A stretch of 64,000 nucleotides of DNA from an uncultured Pseudomonas sp. (lineage in GTDB: Bacteria; Pseudomonadota; Gammaproteobacteria; Pseudomonadales; Pseudomonadaceae): contig NZ_CAMPHV010000009.1 of the NCBI RefSeq assembly GCF_946886105.1, positions 84,799 through 148,798 of the forward strand, written 5' to 3'. Position numbers and translations under genes: made by a program. Each line of letters starts with the position of its first letter. The first letter of the stretch is position 1. A model generated the notes under the pieces. The model was not told the DNA's origin, searched no databases, and worked only from the letters and a program-made list of their open reading frames with translations. This document shows, piece by piece, positions 17,675 through 26,472 of this stretch.

Positions 17675-18154
17675 ATGCACGTTGAGCACAAGCTGATAAT
17701 CCGCCCCGCCCGCGAAACGGACTCGCCCGCCATCGCCGCGCTGATCGACAGCCTCGTCCCGCATATTCTCGCCGCCCCTGATGCGCCTGCCGCCGAAGCC
17801 TTTATGGCGAGCATTTCCCCGGCCGCTATCGCAGGCTATATCCGCAACCCCGACTATCGCTACTTGCTGGGTTTTATCGGAGAAACCCTGGTCGGCGCGG
17901 CGGCGATACGCGACGACAGCCATCTCTATCACCTGTTCGTCGATGCGCAATTTCAGCGTCGGGGTATCGCCACGGCGCTGTGGACGCAGTTGCGAGATAC
18001 GGCCATAGCAGCCGGCAACACCGGCGCCTTCACCGTCAACTCATCGATCAACGCCATTGTCGCCTACTCCCGATTCGGCTTCGTCGCCACGGGCGACGTG
18101 CAGCACAAGAACGGCTTGCAGTTTCAGCCCATGCGGCTGGCAACCGAGCGCTAA
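17675..18154 (+). CDS. GNAT family N-acetyltransferase
   Basis: A 159-residue acetyl-CoA-dependent acetyltransferase. The cofactor-binding motif A region reads HLFVDAQFQRRGIATALW (residues about 88-105), with the R-x-x-G-I-A core. The start ATG at 17675 is chosen because conserved similarity begins there (LIIRPARETDSPAI); an in-frame start at 17522 would overlap the upstream gene. Acceptor substrate unknown. It is followed closely by a lipoprotein gene and may be co-transcribed with it. Confidence 0.85.
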   Translation: MHVEHKLIIRPARETDSPAIAALIDSLVPHILAAPDAPAAEAFMASISPAAIAGYIRNPDYRYLLGFIGETLVGAAAIRDDSHLYHLFVDAQFQRRGIATALWTQLRDTAIAAGNTGAFTVNSSINAIVAYSRFGFVATGDVQHKNGLQFQPMRLATER

Positions 18155-18183
18155 CCAGCCCTGATCACCAACCAGGAAGCCCG

Positions 18184-18534
18184 ATGAGCATCAAACAAAC
18201 CCTTATCCCCTTGCTACTCGCCCTAGCGCTCTCGGCTTGCGGCAAACCGGTGCCCGCGGAAAAAGCCGCTTACGTCGGCGAGTGGCAAGCGCCAGCCATG
18301 TACCTGCTGATCTCCGAGGATGGTTCGGTGCGCTACAAGCGCCTCAAAGGCGGCGCGGCCACCTCGGTCGAAGGCCCGTTCAAAGGCTTTGTCGGCGATA
18401 ACCTGGAGGTCGGCATCGGCCCGATGGCCACCACCTTCGTCGTCAGCCAACCGCCCTACCAGGAGGGCGGGCGATGGAAAATGGTGGTAGATGGGGTGGA
18501 GCTGAGTAGAAGCCCAAGCGGAGCCATCCAATAG
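18184..18534 (+). CDS. small predicted lipoprotein
   Basis: A 116-residue protein with a lipoprotein signal: a basic start (MSIKQ), a hydrophobic core and the lipobox LSAC, placing the lipidated Cys near residue 20. The mature part (GEWQAPAMYLLISEDGSVRY) looks like a small beta-sandwich with no named family I can identify. The upstream in-frame frame from 17980 overlaps the acetyltransferase and is not the real start. Confidence 0.75.
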   Translation: MSIKQTLIPLLLALALSACGKPVPAEKAAYVGEWQAPAMYLLISEDGSVRYKRLKGGAATSVEGPFKGFVGDNLEVGIGPMATTFVVSQPPYQEGGRWKMVVDGVELSRSPSGAIQ

Positions 18535-18939
18535 GCGGCCAGGGGATGGCTTGCTTAGTGCTCTTAGGAAACAGCGGGGGCCTTGGACCCTTCGCCACAG
18601 CAGTTCCCGGCGATGCAGGACAGCCCCGAGCCGAATTATGTGCACTGGCTCTCATTCCACCTTTCGTATAGCCAATGGCTTACACGCACCCGCAGCGATC
18701 TGCCCTGTTGTCGATTGGGTTCGGCGCCTAATCTGTGTCCATCAGCTGCTGCGCAGGACGCGCACAGGGATCACGGATGATCGACCATGGCCCGGATGGC
18801 TACCGACAGGATGTTGGAATGGTCTGAGAAAAAACCCGCTTCGGCGGGTTTTTTGTTGTGCTCGCTAAACGCGTACAGCCGCGAGTGAGCGGCCTGTGAG
18901 AAGCTGGGCAACCCCAAACCCCACCTGAGCCTGCTTGCC
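18535..18939. other. intergenic region with a terminator
   Basis: These 405 bases hold an intrinsic terminator at 18829-18855 and no supported gene. Two overlapping ORFs (105 and 65 codons) have no family resemblance and no good start signal. Confidence 0.6.
18829..18855. terminator. intrinsic terminator, probably bidirectional
   Basis: AAAAAACCCGC, a TTCG loop and GCGGGTTTTTT form a symmetrical stem with flanking A- and T-runs. Confidence 0.85.
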
Positions 18940-19584
18940 ATGTTTGGAACGCAAGATCTGCTGCTGTTCATGATTACCGGCCTGTTGTTGAACATGGCCC
19001 CCGGCCCCGACTCGCTGTTGATCATGGCGCGCAGCGCTGCTCATGGCTGGCGCGCGGGCTCGGCGGCGGCGCTGGGTATCGGCGCCGGTACTTTCGTGCA
19101 TGTGTTCGCCGCGGCGATCGGTTTGTCGGCGCTGCTCGCCACCTCGAGCACAGCGTTCGCCGTGGTCAAATACCTGGGAGCGGCCTATCTGCTGTATGTG
19201 GGTTTCAGCATGCTGATCGCGCGGAAACAATCCGCATCGGACGCATCCACCGCGCTCGCGCCGCCACCCGCTTTGTCTTATCGGCGCATCTTCGCCCAGG
19301 GCTTTCTGACCAACGTGCTGAACCCGAAGGTCGCGGTGTTTTTCCTCGCGTTCGTGCCCCAGTTCATTGCGCCGGAGGCGTCGAACAAGGCCCTCGCATT
19401 TATCGTGCTGGGCTGCATTTTCAATTTCAACGGCATGCTCTGGTGCCATTTCCTGGCCGTGTCGTCGGCATTCGCCAGCCAGCGTATTCAGGCCAGCGAG
19501 ACGCTTTCGCGCTGGTTGAACAGATTGATTGGGGGCGTATTCATGTCGCTCGGGATCAAGCTTGGACTCGCCGAGCGTACCTAG
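18940..19584 (+). CDS. LysE/RhtB family amino acid exporter
   Basis: A 214-residue inner-membrane exporter of the LysE superfamily, with about six transmembrane helices. The family signature NMAPGPDSLLIMARSAAHGW lies at about residues 18-37, and FLTNVLNPKVAVFFLAF near 120-136 is the second conserved block. Relatives export homoserine, threonine or other amino acids; the substrate cannot be told here. It starts 84 bases after a terminator and probably has its own promoter, with the next gene in the same transcript. Confidence 0.9.
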   Translation: MFGTQDLLLFMITGLLLNMAPGPDSLLIMARSAAHGWRAGSAAALGIGAGTFVHVFAAAIGLSALLATSSTAFAVVKYLGAAYLLYVGFSMLIARKQSASDASTALAPPPALSYRRIFAQGFLTNVLNPKVAVFFLAFVPQFIAPEASNKALAFIVLGCIFNFNGMLWCHFLAVSSAFASQRIQASETLSRWLNRLIGGVFMSLGIKLGLAERT

Positions 19585-19624
19585 ACGGCATGGACCAAGC
19601 CCCAGGGCGCGGCGCCTTCACGCC

Positions 19625-20527
19625 ATGGCGCTGCTTTGCCTGCTCGGGCTGCTCCTGCCGCCGCTCTCGCACCTGCTCGCCGACTCGACGGGCGCGCTGG
19701 CCTGGCTGATCGACCTGGCCAGCCATTGGCAGTGGTTGTTCTTACCGGGCCTGGCGCTGTTCGCCGGGTTGGCCGGCTGGCGCGACAAGCGCTGGGCCGT
19801 TCTGTTGCTGGGGCTGCCTTTGCCCTGGTTGACGGCATCCGCACCGGCACCAGCGGGCGATCCACAGGCAACGGCATTTACCGTGGCCAGCGCCAACGTC
19901 AATTTGCACAGCCGCGACACGCGGACACTCGCCACTTGGCTGGCCGGGGTGCAGGCGGATGTCGTGGTTGTGCTGGAGGTTTCGCCGGCATATGCGACGG
20001 GTCTAGGCGCTTTAACCGACTACCCCTTTCAACGCATAGTCGCGCAGGACAGCCCTTTCGGCATCGCCTTGCTGTCACGCCATCCGTTGCAGCACGTACG
20101 GGTGATCGAGGATACGCCCGGGGTCGCCCATATCGAAGCGCAGCTGCAGTGGCAGGGTCGCTCCGTCGAGGTTATCGCCCTGCATCCCATGCCGCCGCTT
20201 TCGCCCCACTATCATCGTGTTCGTAATGCCACGCTAAGTGCGTTGGCCAACCAAGCGGCGGTCAGCGGCAGCCCGACGATTCTCGCCGGCGATCTCAATG
20301 CCACGCCTTGGTCGTCGGCCTTCAGCGGGCTGGCGCAGCGGGGTTTGCACCGCGCCAGTGGTCTGGCGGCCACGTGGCCGGCGGCCTTGCGAGGGCTGAT
20401 CGGCATCCCCATCGATCAGGTGCTGGTCTCGCGCCATTGGGCGGTCGTTGCCAGCGATGTGGGCCCGCCGCTCGGTTCGGATCATCTGCCGGTGCTGACC
20501 CGGCTAACGTTGCGCACAGCCGAGTAA
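19625..20527 (+). CDS. endonuclease/exonuclease/phosphatase (EEP) family protein, membrane-anchored
   Basis: A 300-residue protein with two or three N-terminal hydrophobic segments (about residues 1-80) followed by an EEP-fold domain. Metal and catalytic motifs are visible: ASANVNLHS, AGDLNATPWS and the terminal GSDHLPV. Membrane-anchored EEP proteins act on lipids or nucleic acids outside the cytoplasm; the substrate is unknown. The ATG at 19625 begins the first hydrophobic segment. An in-frame ATG at 19529 would overlap the LysE gene by 56 bases. Confidence 0.83.
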   Translation: MALLCLLGLLLPPLSHLLADSTGALAWLIDLASHWQWLFLPGLALFAGLAGWRDKRWAVLLLGLPLPWLTASAPAPAGDPQATAFTVASANVNLHSRDTRTLATWLAGVQADVVVVLEVSPAYATGLGALTDYPFQRIVAQDSPFGIALLSRHPLQHVRVIEDTPGVAHIEAQLQWQGRSVEVIALHPMPPLSPHYHRVRNATLSALANQAAVSGSPTILAGDLNATPWSSAFSGLAQRGLHRASGLAATWPAALRGLIGIPIDQVLVSRHWAVVASDVGPPLGSDHLPVLTRLTLRTAE

Positions 20528-20616
20528 GTTTTCGCCCGGCAGCGGCGCTAGAATGACAGGCCGCGCCCCGGCAGCCACCTGCCAAACCGCCCTACCCCAT
20601 CACCACGGAACGCCCC

Positions 20617-21018
20617 ATGCCCACCGCCAACCCCGAACACCGCTTGGCCATTCTCGCTCACCCCGATGCCCAGGACTGCAATGTCTACCGGCCGGATGCC
20701 AAGGATCCGGATGCCGAGGAAGAGGATCTGGGCGACGGCAAAATCGTCTTTATCGGCCCTTTCGAAGCGCCCGCCGAATGGGATGCGCTGGAACGCGAGG
20801 AGTTCTTCGCCGACAGCGATCCGGCGCTGTTTTTCAGTGCGCGCATCGCCTGCGACGCCAAGCCGGGTTCGGCGCAGTACTTCAGCGTCGAGCCCGGCGA
20901 CTATGTGGCGAGCATGCCGGGGCTGGGCGAGGTGGTGATGTATTTCGTTTGCGACTTCCACGAGGATGCCGAGGGCGGCCGCTATATCCTGATCCGCGAC
21001 GACGAACCGCTGGATTGA
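20617..21018 (+). CDS. conserved hypothetical acidic protein
   Basis: A 133-residue soluble, strongly acidic protein with no signal peptide and no family I can name with confidence. The C-terminal half (FEAPAEWDALEREEFF, VVMYFVCDFHEDAEGG) appears well structured, and codon use matches the neighbours, so it is probably real. It sits just upstream of the betI operator but need not relate to choline metabolism. Confidence 0.65.
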   Translation: MPTANPEHRLAILAHPDAQDCNVYRPDAKDPDAEEEDLGDGKIVFIGPFEAPAEWDALEREEFFADSDPALFFSARIACDAKPGSAQYFSVEPGDYVASMPGLGEVVMYFVCDFHEDAEGGRYILIRDDEPLD

Positions 21019-21041
21019 GCGGCAAGCGTCAGGCGTCGCGC

Positions 21042-21068
21042 TTTTATTGATTGATCGAGCAATAAAAA
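21042..21068. promoter_or_regulatory. BetI operator upstream of betI
   Basis: The inverted repeat TTTATTGA, 7 bp, then GCAATAAA is centred about 55 bp before betI. It differs from the copy at 21818-21845 in the right arm (GAG for GTT). BetI is a choline-responsive TetR repressor that in other bacteria binds such AT-rich palindromes in the bet promoters. Binding here is inference, but the near-identity of the two sites is seen directly. Confidence 0.78.
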
Positions 21069-21109
21069 GCCCCCTATGCTACCGGCACCCTGAATAGCCG
21101 GAGACACCG

Positions 21110-21700
21110 ATGCCCAAGGTTGGAATGCAACCGATCCGCCGCTCGCAATTGATCGCTGCGACCCTCGCTGCGGTCGACCAGGTCGGCATGGGCGATGCCA
21201 GTATCGCCTATATCGCCCGACTGGCCGGCGTTTCCAACGGCATCATCAGCCATTACTTCCAGGACAAGAACGGCCTGCTCGAAGCCACCATGCGCCACCT
21301 GATGCAGGCCCTGGCCAATGCCGTGCGCGCACGCCGCGCCGCGCTGGGCGACGACAGCCCGCGCACTCACCTGCTCGCGATCATCGATGGCAACTTCGAC
21401 GACAGCCAAGTGAACGGCCCGGCGATGAAAACCTGGCTGGCCTTCTGGGCCTGCAGCATGCACCAGCCCTCGCTGCGGCGCCTGCAACGGATCAACGATC
21501 TGCGGCTGTACTCCAACCTCTGCGGGCAGTTCCATCGTGTATTGCCGCAGGAGCAGGCGCGCACCGCGGCGCGCGGGCTGGCGGCGCTGATCGATGGTCT
21601 ATGGTTGCGTGGCGCCCTATCCGGTGAAGCCTTCGATACCCAGCAGGCTATGCAGATCGCCTACGACTATCTGGATGTGCAATTGGCCAAGGCGAACTGA
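21110..21700 (+). CDS. betI: choline-responsive TetR-family repressor BetI
   Basis: A 196-residue TetR-type repressor. The N-terminal helix-turn-helix ([19 protein letters not shown], residues about 31-49) is characteristic of BetI. The C-terminal helices bind choline, relieving repression of the bet genes. It lies upstream of betB in the same orientation but is separated by 235 bases with a second operator, so it is likely transcribed from its own autoregulated promoter. No betT transporter gene is found next to it. Confidence 0.94.
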   Translation: MPKVGMQPIRRSQLIAATLAAVDQVGMGDASIAYIARLAGVSNGIISHYFQDKNGLLEATMRHLMQALANAVRARRAALGDDSPRTHLLAIIDGNFDDSQVNGPAMKTWLAFWACSMHQPSLRRLQRINDLRLYSNLCGQFHRVLPQEQARTAARGLAALIDGLWLRGALSGEAFDTQQAMQIAYDYLDVQLAKAN

Positions 21701-21817
21701 ACGGCGCGAGCGCGGTGCCCGGCATAGACCGACTACCCTTGGTAAGCCGCCGGCATTTCCTCTGTTCATCCGGCCGTTCGAACGCCATCCATGTCGCGTT
21801 TGGCTTTGGCCTGGTCG

Positions 21818-21845
21818 TTTTTATTGATTGATCGTTCAATAAAAA
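21818..21845. promoter_or_regulatory. BetI operator upstream of betB
   Basis: The inverted repeat TTTATTGA, 7 bp, TTCAATAAA lies about 90 bp before the betB start and shares its spacer TTGATCG with the betI site. It implies a separate BetI-controlled promoter for betB. Confidence 0.8.
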
Positions 21846-21935
21846 CGTTCTAGCCTGCTGGTCATTCCCGCCTTCACCTCCACGGCATCGGTAGCGCCAT
21901 TCCGATTGCCGAGCACCGAACCAGAGGACCACGCA

Positions 21936-23408
21936 ATGCCTCGTTTCGCCGAACAACAACTCTATATCGACGGCCGCTATGTCGACGCCAGCAGCGGCGC
22001 CACGTTCGACTCGATCAACCCGGCCACCGGCGAAGTACTCGCCCAGGTACAGCGCGCCAGCCAGGCCGATGTCGAGCGCGCCGTGGCCAGCGCCGCCGCC
22101 GGGCAAAAAGTCTGGGCGGCGATGACCGCCATGCAGCGTTCGCGCATCCTGCGCAAGGCGGTGGACATCCTGCGTGAGCGCAACGACGAGTTGGCCGAGC
22201 TGGAAACCCTCGACACCGGCAAGCCGCTGTCGGAGACGCGCTACGTCGATATCGTCACCGGCGCCGACGTGCTGGAGTACTACGCCGGCCTGATCCCGGC
22301 CATCGAAGGCGAGCAGATCCCGCTGCGCGAGAGCAGCTTTGTCTACACCCGCCGCGAACCGCTCGGCGTGGTCGCCGGCATCGGCGCCTGGAACTATCCG
22401 ATCCAGATCGCCCTGTGGAAATCCGCCCCGGCTCTTGCCGCCGGCAACGCGATGATCTTCAAGCCGAGCGAAGTCACCTCGCTGACCACTTTGAAGCTCG
22501 CCGAAATCTACACCGAGGCCGGCCTGCCGGATGGCGTGTTCAACGTACTCACCGGCAGCGGTCGCGAAGTCGGGCAATGGCTGACCGAGCACCCCGGCAT
22601 CGAGAAGATTTCCTTCACCGGCGGCACCGTCACCGGCAAGAAGGTCATGGCCAGCGCCTCCAGCTCCACCCTCAAGGAAGTGACCATGGAGTTGGGCGGC
22701 AAGTCGCCGCTGATCATCTTCGAAGACGCCGACCTCGACCGCGCCGCCGATATCGCGGTCATGGCCAACTTTTACAGCTCCGGCCAGGTCTGCACCAACG
22801 GCACCCGGGTGTTCGTGCCGCGCATGTTGCAGGCGCGCTTCGAAAGCAAGGTGCTGGAGCGGGTCAAGCGCATCCGCCTCGGTGATCCATTGCTCGAAAC
22901 CACTAACTTCGGTCCGTTGGTCAGCAGCGCCCATATGGACAGCGTGCTCGGCTATATCGACAAAGGCCGCAGCGAAGGCGCCCGGCTGCTGGTCGGCGGT
23001 GCACGTGTCACCGACGGCGAGTACGCCAAGGGTGCCTATGTGGCGCCGACCGTATTCACCGACTGCACCGACAAGATGACCATCGTCCGCGAGGAGATCT
23101 TCGGCCCAGTGATGAGCATCCTGGTTTACGACACCGAAGAAGAAGTGATCCGCCGCGCCAACGATACCGACTACGGCCTGGCCGCCGGCCTGGTGACCCG
23201 CGATCTGGCCCGTGCGCACCGGGTCATCCACCGGCTGGAAGCCGGTATCTGCTGGATCAACACCTGGGGCGAGTCGCCGGCGGAAATGCCGGTGGGCGGT
23301 TACAAGCAGTCCGGCGTCGGTCGCGAGAACGGCCTGACCACCCTGGAGCACTACACCCGGATCAAATCCGTGCAGGTGGAACTCGGCGGCTACGCCTCGG
23401 TGTTTTGA
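21936..23408 (+). CDS. betB: betaine aldehyde dehydrogenase
   Basis: Oxidises betaine aldehyde to glycine betaine with NAD(P)+. The 490 residues match Pseudomonas BetB exactly in length when started at 21936 (MPRFAEQQ). Catalytic Cys286 (GQVCTNGT) and Glu252 (MELGGKS) are present, as is the Rossmann motif FTGGTVTGK. An in-frame ATG at 21906 is less likely. It works with BetA downstream, making betaine as an osmoprotectant and as a catabolic intermediate. Two palindromic repeats separate it from betA. Confidence 0.95.
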   Translation: MPRFAEQQLYIDGRYVDASSGATFDSINPATGEVLAQVQRASQADVERAVASAAAGQKVWAAMTAMQRSRILRKAVDILRERNDELAELETLDTGKPLSETRYVDIVTGADVLEYYAGLIPAIEGEQIPLRESSFVYTRREPLGVVAGIGAWNYPIQIALWKSAPALAAGNAMIFKPSEVTSLTTLKLAEIYTEAGLPDGVFNVLTGSGREVGQWLTEHPGIEKISFTGGTVTGKKVMASASSSTLKEVTMELGGKSPLIIFEDADLDRAADIAVMANFYSSGQVCTNGTRVFVPRMLQARFESKVLERVKRIRLGDPLLETTNFGPLVSSAHMDSVLGYIDKGRSEGARLLVGGARVTDGEYAKGAYVAPTVFTDCTDKMTIVREEIFGPVMSILVYDTEEEVIRRANDTDYGLAAGLVTRDLARAHRVIHRLEAGICWINTWGESPAEMPVGGYKQSGVGRENGLTTLEHYTRIKSVQVELGGYASVF

Positions 23409-23422
23409 TTATCTGCACCCTT

Positions 23423-23505
23423 GTAGGGTGGATCGAGGCGCCTAGCTGAGGCTTCACCCATCCACCAGCTGCGATAGCGGATGAAAACAGCGTCATCCAC
23501 CCTAC
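23423..23505. repeat. REP-B family palindrome
   Basis: It begins GTAGGGTGGAT and ends ATCCACCCTAC, with internal complementary segments (TTCACCCATCCACC). Copies of this unit recur at 39958, 49061, 52015 and, diverged, 44656. Confidence 0.75.
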
Positions 23506-23518
23506 ATCGGCCAGCCCC

Positions 23519-23577
23519 GTAGCCCGGATGCAATCCGGGAACAGTCATCGCGTTTTCCCGGATTGCATCCGGGCTAC
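23519..23577. repeat. REP-A family palindrome between betB and betA
   Basis: GTAGCCCGGATGCAATCCGG and its complement flank a 17-bp spacer, a near-perfect 59-bp inverted repeat. The right arm ends 10 bases before the betA start, so it may influence the betA/betB expression ratio. Confidence 0.82.
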
Positions 23578-23587
23578 AGGAACTTCT

Positions 23588-25270
23588 ATGTCTCAAGAAT
23601 TCGACTACATCATCATCGGCGCCGGCTCGGCGGGTAACGTGCTGGCCGCTCGCCTGAGCGAGGATGCCGAGGTCAGTGTGCTGCTGCTGGAAGCCGGTGG
23701 CCCGGACTATCGCCTGGATTTCCGCACCCAGATGCCCGCCGCCCTGGCCTTCCCGTTGCAGGGCCGCCGCTACAACTGGGCCTACCTGACCGAGCCCGAA
23801 CCGCATATGAACAACCGCCGCATGGAGTGCGGGCGCGGCAAGGGTCTGGGCGGCTCCTCCCTGATCAACGGCATGTGCTATATCCGCGGCAACGCCATGG
23901 ACTACGACGGCTGGGCTCAGGAGAAAGGCCTGGAAGACTGGAGTTATCTGGACTGCCTGCCGTATTTCCGCAAGGCCGAGCGCCGCGATGTCGGTGCCAA
24001 CGCCTACCACGGCGGCGATGGCCCCGTGTCGGTAACTACCCCAAAAAGCGGCAATAACCCGCTGTTCCAGGCCATGGTCGAAGCCGGCGTGCAGGCCGGT
24101 TACCCGCGCACCGACGATTTGAACGGCTACCAGCAGGAAGGCTTCGGCCCGATGGACCGCACCGTCACCGCGCAAGGGCGACGTTCCAGCACCGCACGCG
24201 GCTATCTCGACCAAGCCAAGGCGCGACCGAACCTGAGCATCGTCACCCACGCCCTCACCGACCGTATCCTGTTCGACGGCAAGCGTGCCATCGGCGTCGA
24301 CTACCTGCACGGCGACAGCAACACCCCCACCACCGTGCGCGCCCGCCGCGAAGTCTTGCTGTGCTCGGGGGCCATCGCTTCGCCGCAGATTCTGCAACGC
24401 TCCGGGGTCGGCCCGGCGGCGCTGTTGCGCGACCTGGATATTCCCGTGGTGCACGACCTGCCGGGCGTCGGCCAGAACCTGCAGGACCACCTCGAGGTGT
24501 ACATCCAGTACGCCTGCAAGCAGCCGGTTTCGCTGTACCCGGCGCTGAAATGGTGGAACCAGCCGCAGATCGGCGCCAACTGGCTGTTCCTCGGCAAGGG
24601 CATCGGCGCCAGCAACCAGTTCGAGGCCGGCGGTTTTATCCGTTCGAGCGCCGAGTTCGAGTGGCCGAATATCCAGTACCACTTCCTGCCGGTGGCGATC
24701 AATTACAACGGCAGCAACGCGGTCAACGAGCACGGCTTCCAGGCCCACGTCGGCTCCATGCGTTCGCCGAGCCGCGGGCGCGTGCAGGTCACCTCGAAAG
24801 ACCCGCGCCAGCACCCGAGCATCCTGTTCAACTACATGGCCCACGAGCAGGACTGGCGCGAGTTCCGCGACGGCATCCGGATCACCCGCGAGATCATGGC
24901 GCAGTCGGCACTGGAACCCTTCCGCGGCCGCGAGATCAGCCCCGGCGCCGAGTTGCAGAGCGACGCCGAGCTGGATGCGTTTATCCGCGAACACGGCGAA
25001 ACCGCTTACCACCCCTCCTGCTCCTGCAAGATGGGCTTCGATGAGATGGCGGTGGTCGACGGCCAGGGCCGGGTGCATGGCATGCAGGGCCTGCGGGTGA
25101 TCGATGCCTCGATCATGCCGCTGATCACCACCGGCAACCTCAACGCGCCGACCATCATGATGGCCGAGAAAATCGCCGACCAGATCCGCGGTCGCACCCC
25201 GCTGCCACGCAGCACCGCGCCCTACTACAAGGCCAATGGCGCGCCGGTACGCGGCACGCCGCAGCGCTAG
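23588..25270 (+). CDS. betA: choline dehydrogenase (GMC oxidoreductase)
   Basis: Membrane-associated FAD enzyme oxidising choline to betaine aldehyde. The 560 residues start at 23588 with FAD motif GAGSAG at 11-16, the GMC signature [15 protein letters not shown] near residues 82-96, and active-site His475 ([12 protein letters not shown]). The C-terminal [13 protein letters not shown] is typical. A short upstream extension in frame (from 23528) runs through the REP element and is rejected. Together with BetB it converts imported choline to glycine betaine. Confidence 0.95.
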   Translation: MSQEFDYIIIGAGSAGNVLAARLSEDAEVSVLLLEAGGPDYRLDFRTQMPAALAFPLQGRRYNWAYLTEPEPHMNNRRMECGRGKGLGGSSLINGMCYIRGNAMDYDGWAQEKGLEDWSYLDCLPYFRKAERRDVGANAYHGGDGPVSVTTPKSGNNPLFQAMVEAGVQAGYPRTDDLNGYQQEGFGPMDRTVTAQGRRSSTARGYLDQAKARPNLSIVTHALTDRILFDGKRAIGVDYLHGDSNTPTTVRARREVLLCSGAIASPQILQRSGVGPAALLRDLDIPVVHDLPGVGQNLQDHLEVYIQYACKQPVSLYPALKWWNQPQIGANWLFLGKGIGASNQFEAGGFIRSSAEFEWPNIQYHFLPVAINYNGSNAVNEHGFQAHVGSMRSPSRGRVQVTSKDPRQHPSILFNYMAHEQDWREFRDGIRITREIMAQSALEPFRGREISPGAELQSDAELDAFIREHGETAYHPSCSCKMGFDEMAVVDGQGRVHGMQGLRVIDASIMPLITTGNLNAPTIMMAEKIADQIRGRTPLPRSTAPYYKANGAPVRGTPQR

Positions 25271-25293
25271 CGAGCCGCGCGCCTGCAAAACCT

Positions 25294-25320
25294 GGCGGAC
25301 ATGGCTAAGGCTTGTCCGCC
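25294..25320. repeat. hairpin after betA
   Basis: GGCGGACA, an 11-nt loop and TGTCCGCC form an 8-bp stem 23 bases after the betA stop. The same TGTCCGCC arms occur inside the repeat at 39958-40033. There is no T-run. Confidence 0.55.
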
Positions 25321-25411
25321 GGTAAGCCATTTTCATTCCCTACCCATTGCGCACCGCTCGTCCGCAAAGACGCGGCGGCGGAATCGCGTCCGATTGACCA
25401 GTAATACATTT

Positions 25412-25428
25412 AAGTCCAATATGGACTT
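25412..25428. promoter_or_regulatory. palindromic operator, probable DauR site (binding protein gene)
   Basis: AAGTCCA-ATA-TGGACTT is a perfect 7-3-7 palindrome followed by TAAAGTAT. A matching site precedes dauB at 29334-29350. The two sites bracket the D-arginine genes, so the best candidate regulator is DauR encoded between them. Confidence 0.65.
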
Positions 25429-25598
25429 TAAAGTATAAAAAAGAATCGGCGCATGACCTGTCTCGATCAGCCATCGCTTAACCGAACCGAGCCCGCCGCC
25501 GCATCAGAGGCTCCATTCTTCTGTCTTGCCATAACCCCGTTGGTGGTCGGCCCGCGTGCGGCCCTCCGCCATCTCTTAGAGAAAGCAGGAGTACCAAA

Positions 25599-26372
25599 AT
25601 GAAGAAAATCGCCTTGCTGGGCCTAGCCTTGAGCTTGATCGGCGCTGCCGTCATGGCCGAAGAAAAACCGCTGCGTCTGGGTATAGAGGCCGCTTATCCG
25701 CCGTTCGCCTACAAGACGCCGGAGGGCAAGATAGAGGGCTTCGATTACGACATTGGCCTCGCCCTCTGCGAGCAGATGCAGGTGAAATGCGAATGGGTCG
25801 AGCAGGAGTTCGATGGCCTGATTCCCTCGCTGAAGGTGCGCAAGGTCGATGCCATTCTGTCGTCCATGACCATCACCGACGAGCGCCGCAAGTCGGTGGA
25901 CTTCACCAACAAGTACTACTACAGCCCGGCGCGCCTGGCGATGAAGGCCGGCACCGAGGTTGACGCCGAGTTCAAGAGCCTGATCGGCAAGCGCATCGGC
26001 GTGCAGCGCTCCACCACCACCGACCGTTTCGCCAGTGCGGTATTCGAGCCGATGGGCATCGAGGTGATGCGTTACAGCACCCAGAACGAGATCTATCTGG
26101 ACATGCTCGCGGGCCGTCTGGACGGCACCCTGGCCGACGCCATTCCGCTGGACGAGGGTTTTATCAGCACCGATAGCGGCAAGGGTTTCGCCTTCGTCGG
26201 CCCGAACTTCACCGACCCCAAGTACTTTGGCGAAGGTGCCGGCATTGCCGTGCGCAAGGGCGACACCGAGCTGCTGAACAAACTCAACCAGGCGATATTG
26301 GGGATCCGCGAAAACGGTAAGTATCAGGCCATCGAGGCGAAATACTTCGATTTCGACATCTACGGCGAATGA
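25599..26372 (+). CDS. basic amino acid ABC transporter binding protein
   Basis: A 257-residue HisJ/ArgT/AotJ-type periplasmic binding protein with a signal peptide ending near residue 20 (VMA). Family motifs are visible: GIEAAYPPFAYKTPEG, GFDYDIG, and DAILSSMTITDERRK near residue 85. The context next to dauBAR suggests arginine (D or L) or a related cation as ligand; P. aeruginosa has a similar gene beside its dau operon. No permease or ATPase gene is adjacent, so it must dock to a transporter encoded elsewhere. Confidence 0.88.
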   Translation: MKKIALLGLALSLIGAAVMAEEKPLRLGIEAAYPPFAYKTPEGKIEGFDYDIGLALCEQMQVKCEWVEQEFDGLIPSLKVRKVDAILSSMTITDERRKSVDFTNKYYYSPARLAMKAGTEVDAEFKSLIGKRIGVQRSTTTDRFASAVFEPMGIEVMRYSTQNEIYLDMLAGRLDGTLADAIPLDEGFISTDSGKGFAFVGPNFTDPKYFGEGAGIAVRKGDTELLNKLNQAILGIRENGKYQAIEAKYFDFDIYGE

Positions 26373-26379
26373 CCCTCAT

Positions 26380-26412
26380 GCCCCCTGCGACCCTGGCGCA
26401 GGGGGCTCTTAT
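26380..26412 (+). terminator. intrinsic terminator after the binding protein gene
   Basis: GCCCCCTGCG, a 7-nt loop and CGCAGGGGGC form a perfect 10-bp stem followed by the short T-rich stretch TCTTAT, eight bases after the stop. Confidence 0.75.
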
Positions 26413-26472
26413 GTTCCAGCGGCTCATGTCATTCAATAGCAGAACGCCCGCCTGCAACCGCCAGGCGTGTGC

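Larger units (their letters stand above)
25271..25598. other. intergenic region between betA and the binding protein gene
   Basis: It contains a stable hairpin after betA (25294-25320) and an AT-rich promoter region with a palindrome at 25412-25428. The ribosome binding site GAAAGCAGGAG lies 7-17 bases before the ATG at 25599. No gene is seen. Confidence 0.6.

Noticed and set aside
18551..18868. A 105-codon ORF after the lipoprotein gene
   Set aside because: It runs into an intrinsic terminator and has no conserved features.
21648..23351. A 567-codon minus-strand ORF opposite betB
   Set aside because: Antisense to an unmistakable betaine aldehyde dehydrogenase; low-complexity His/Gly/Asp-rich translation typical of shadow frames.
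23423..23577. CRISPR-like repeats
   Set aside because: Repeats are palindromic, dispersed singly or in pairs and without regular spacers; they fit REP elements.
23390..25336. A 648-codon minus-strand ORF opposite betA
   Set aside because: Antisense to choline dehydrogenase with no conserved domain.
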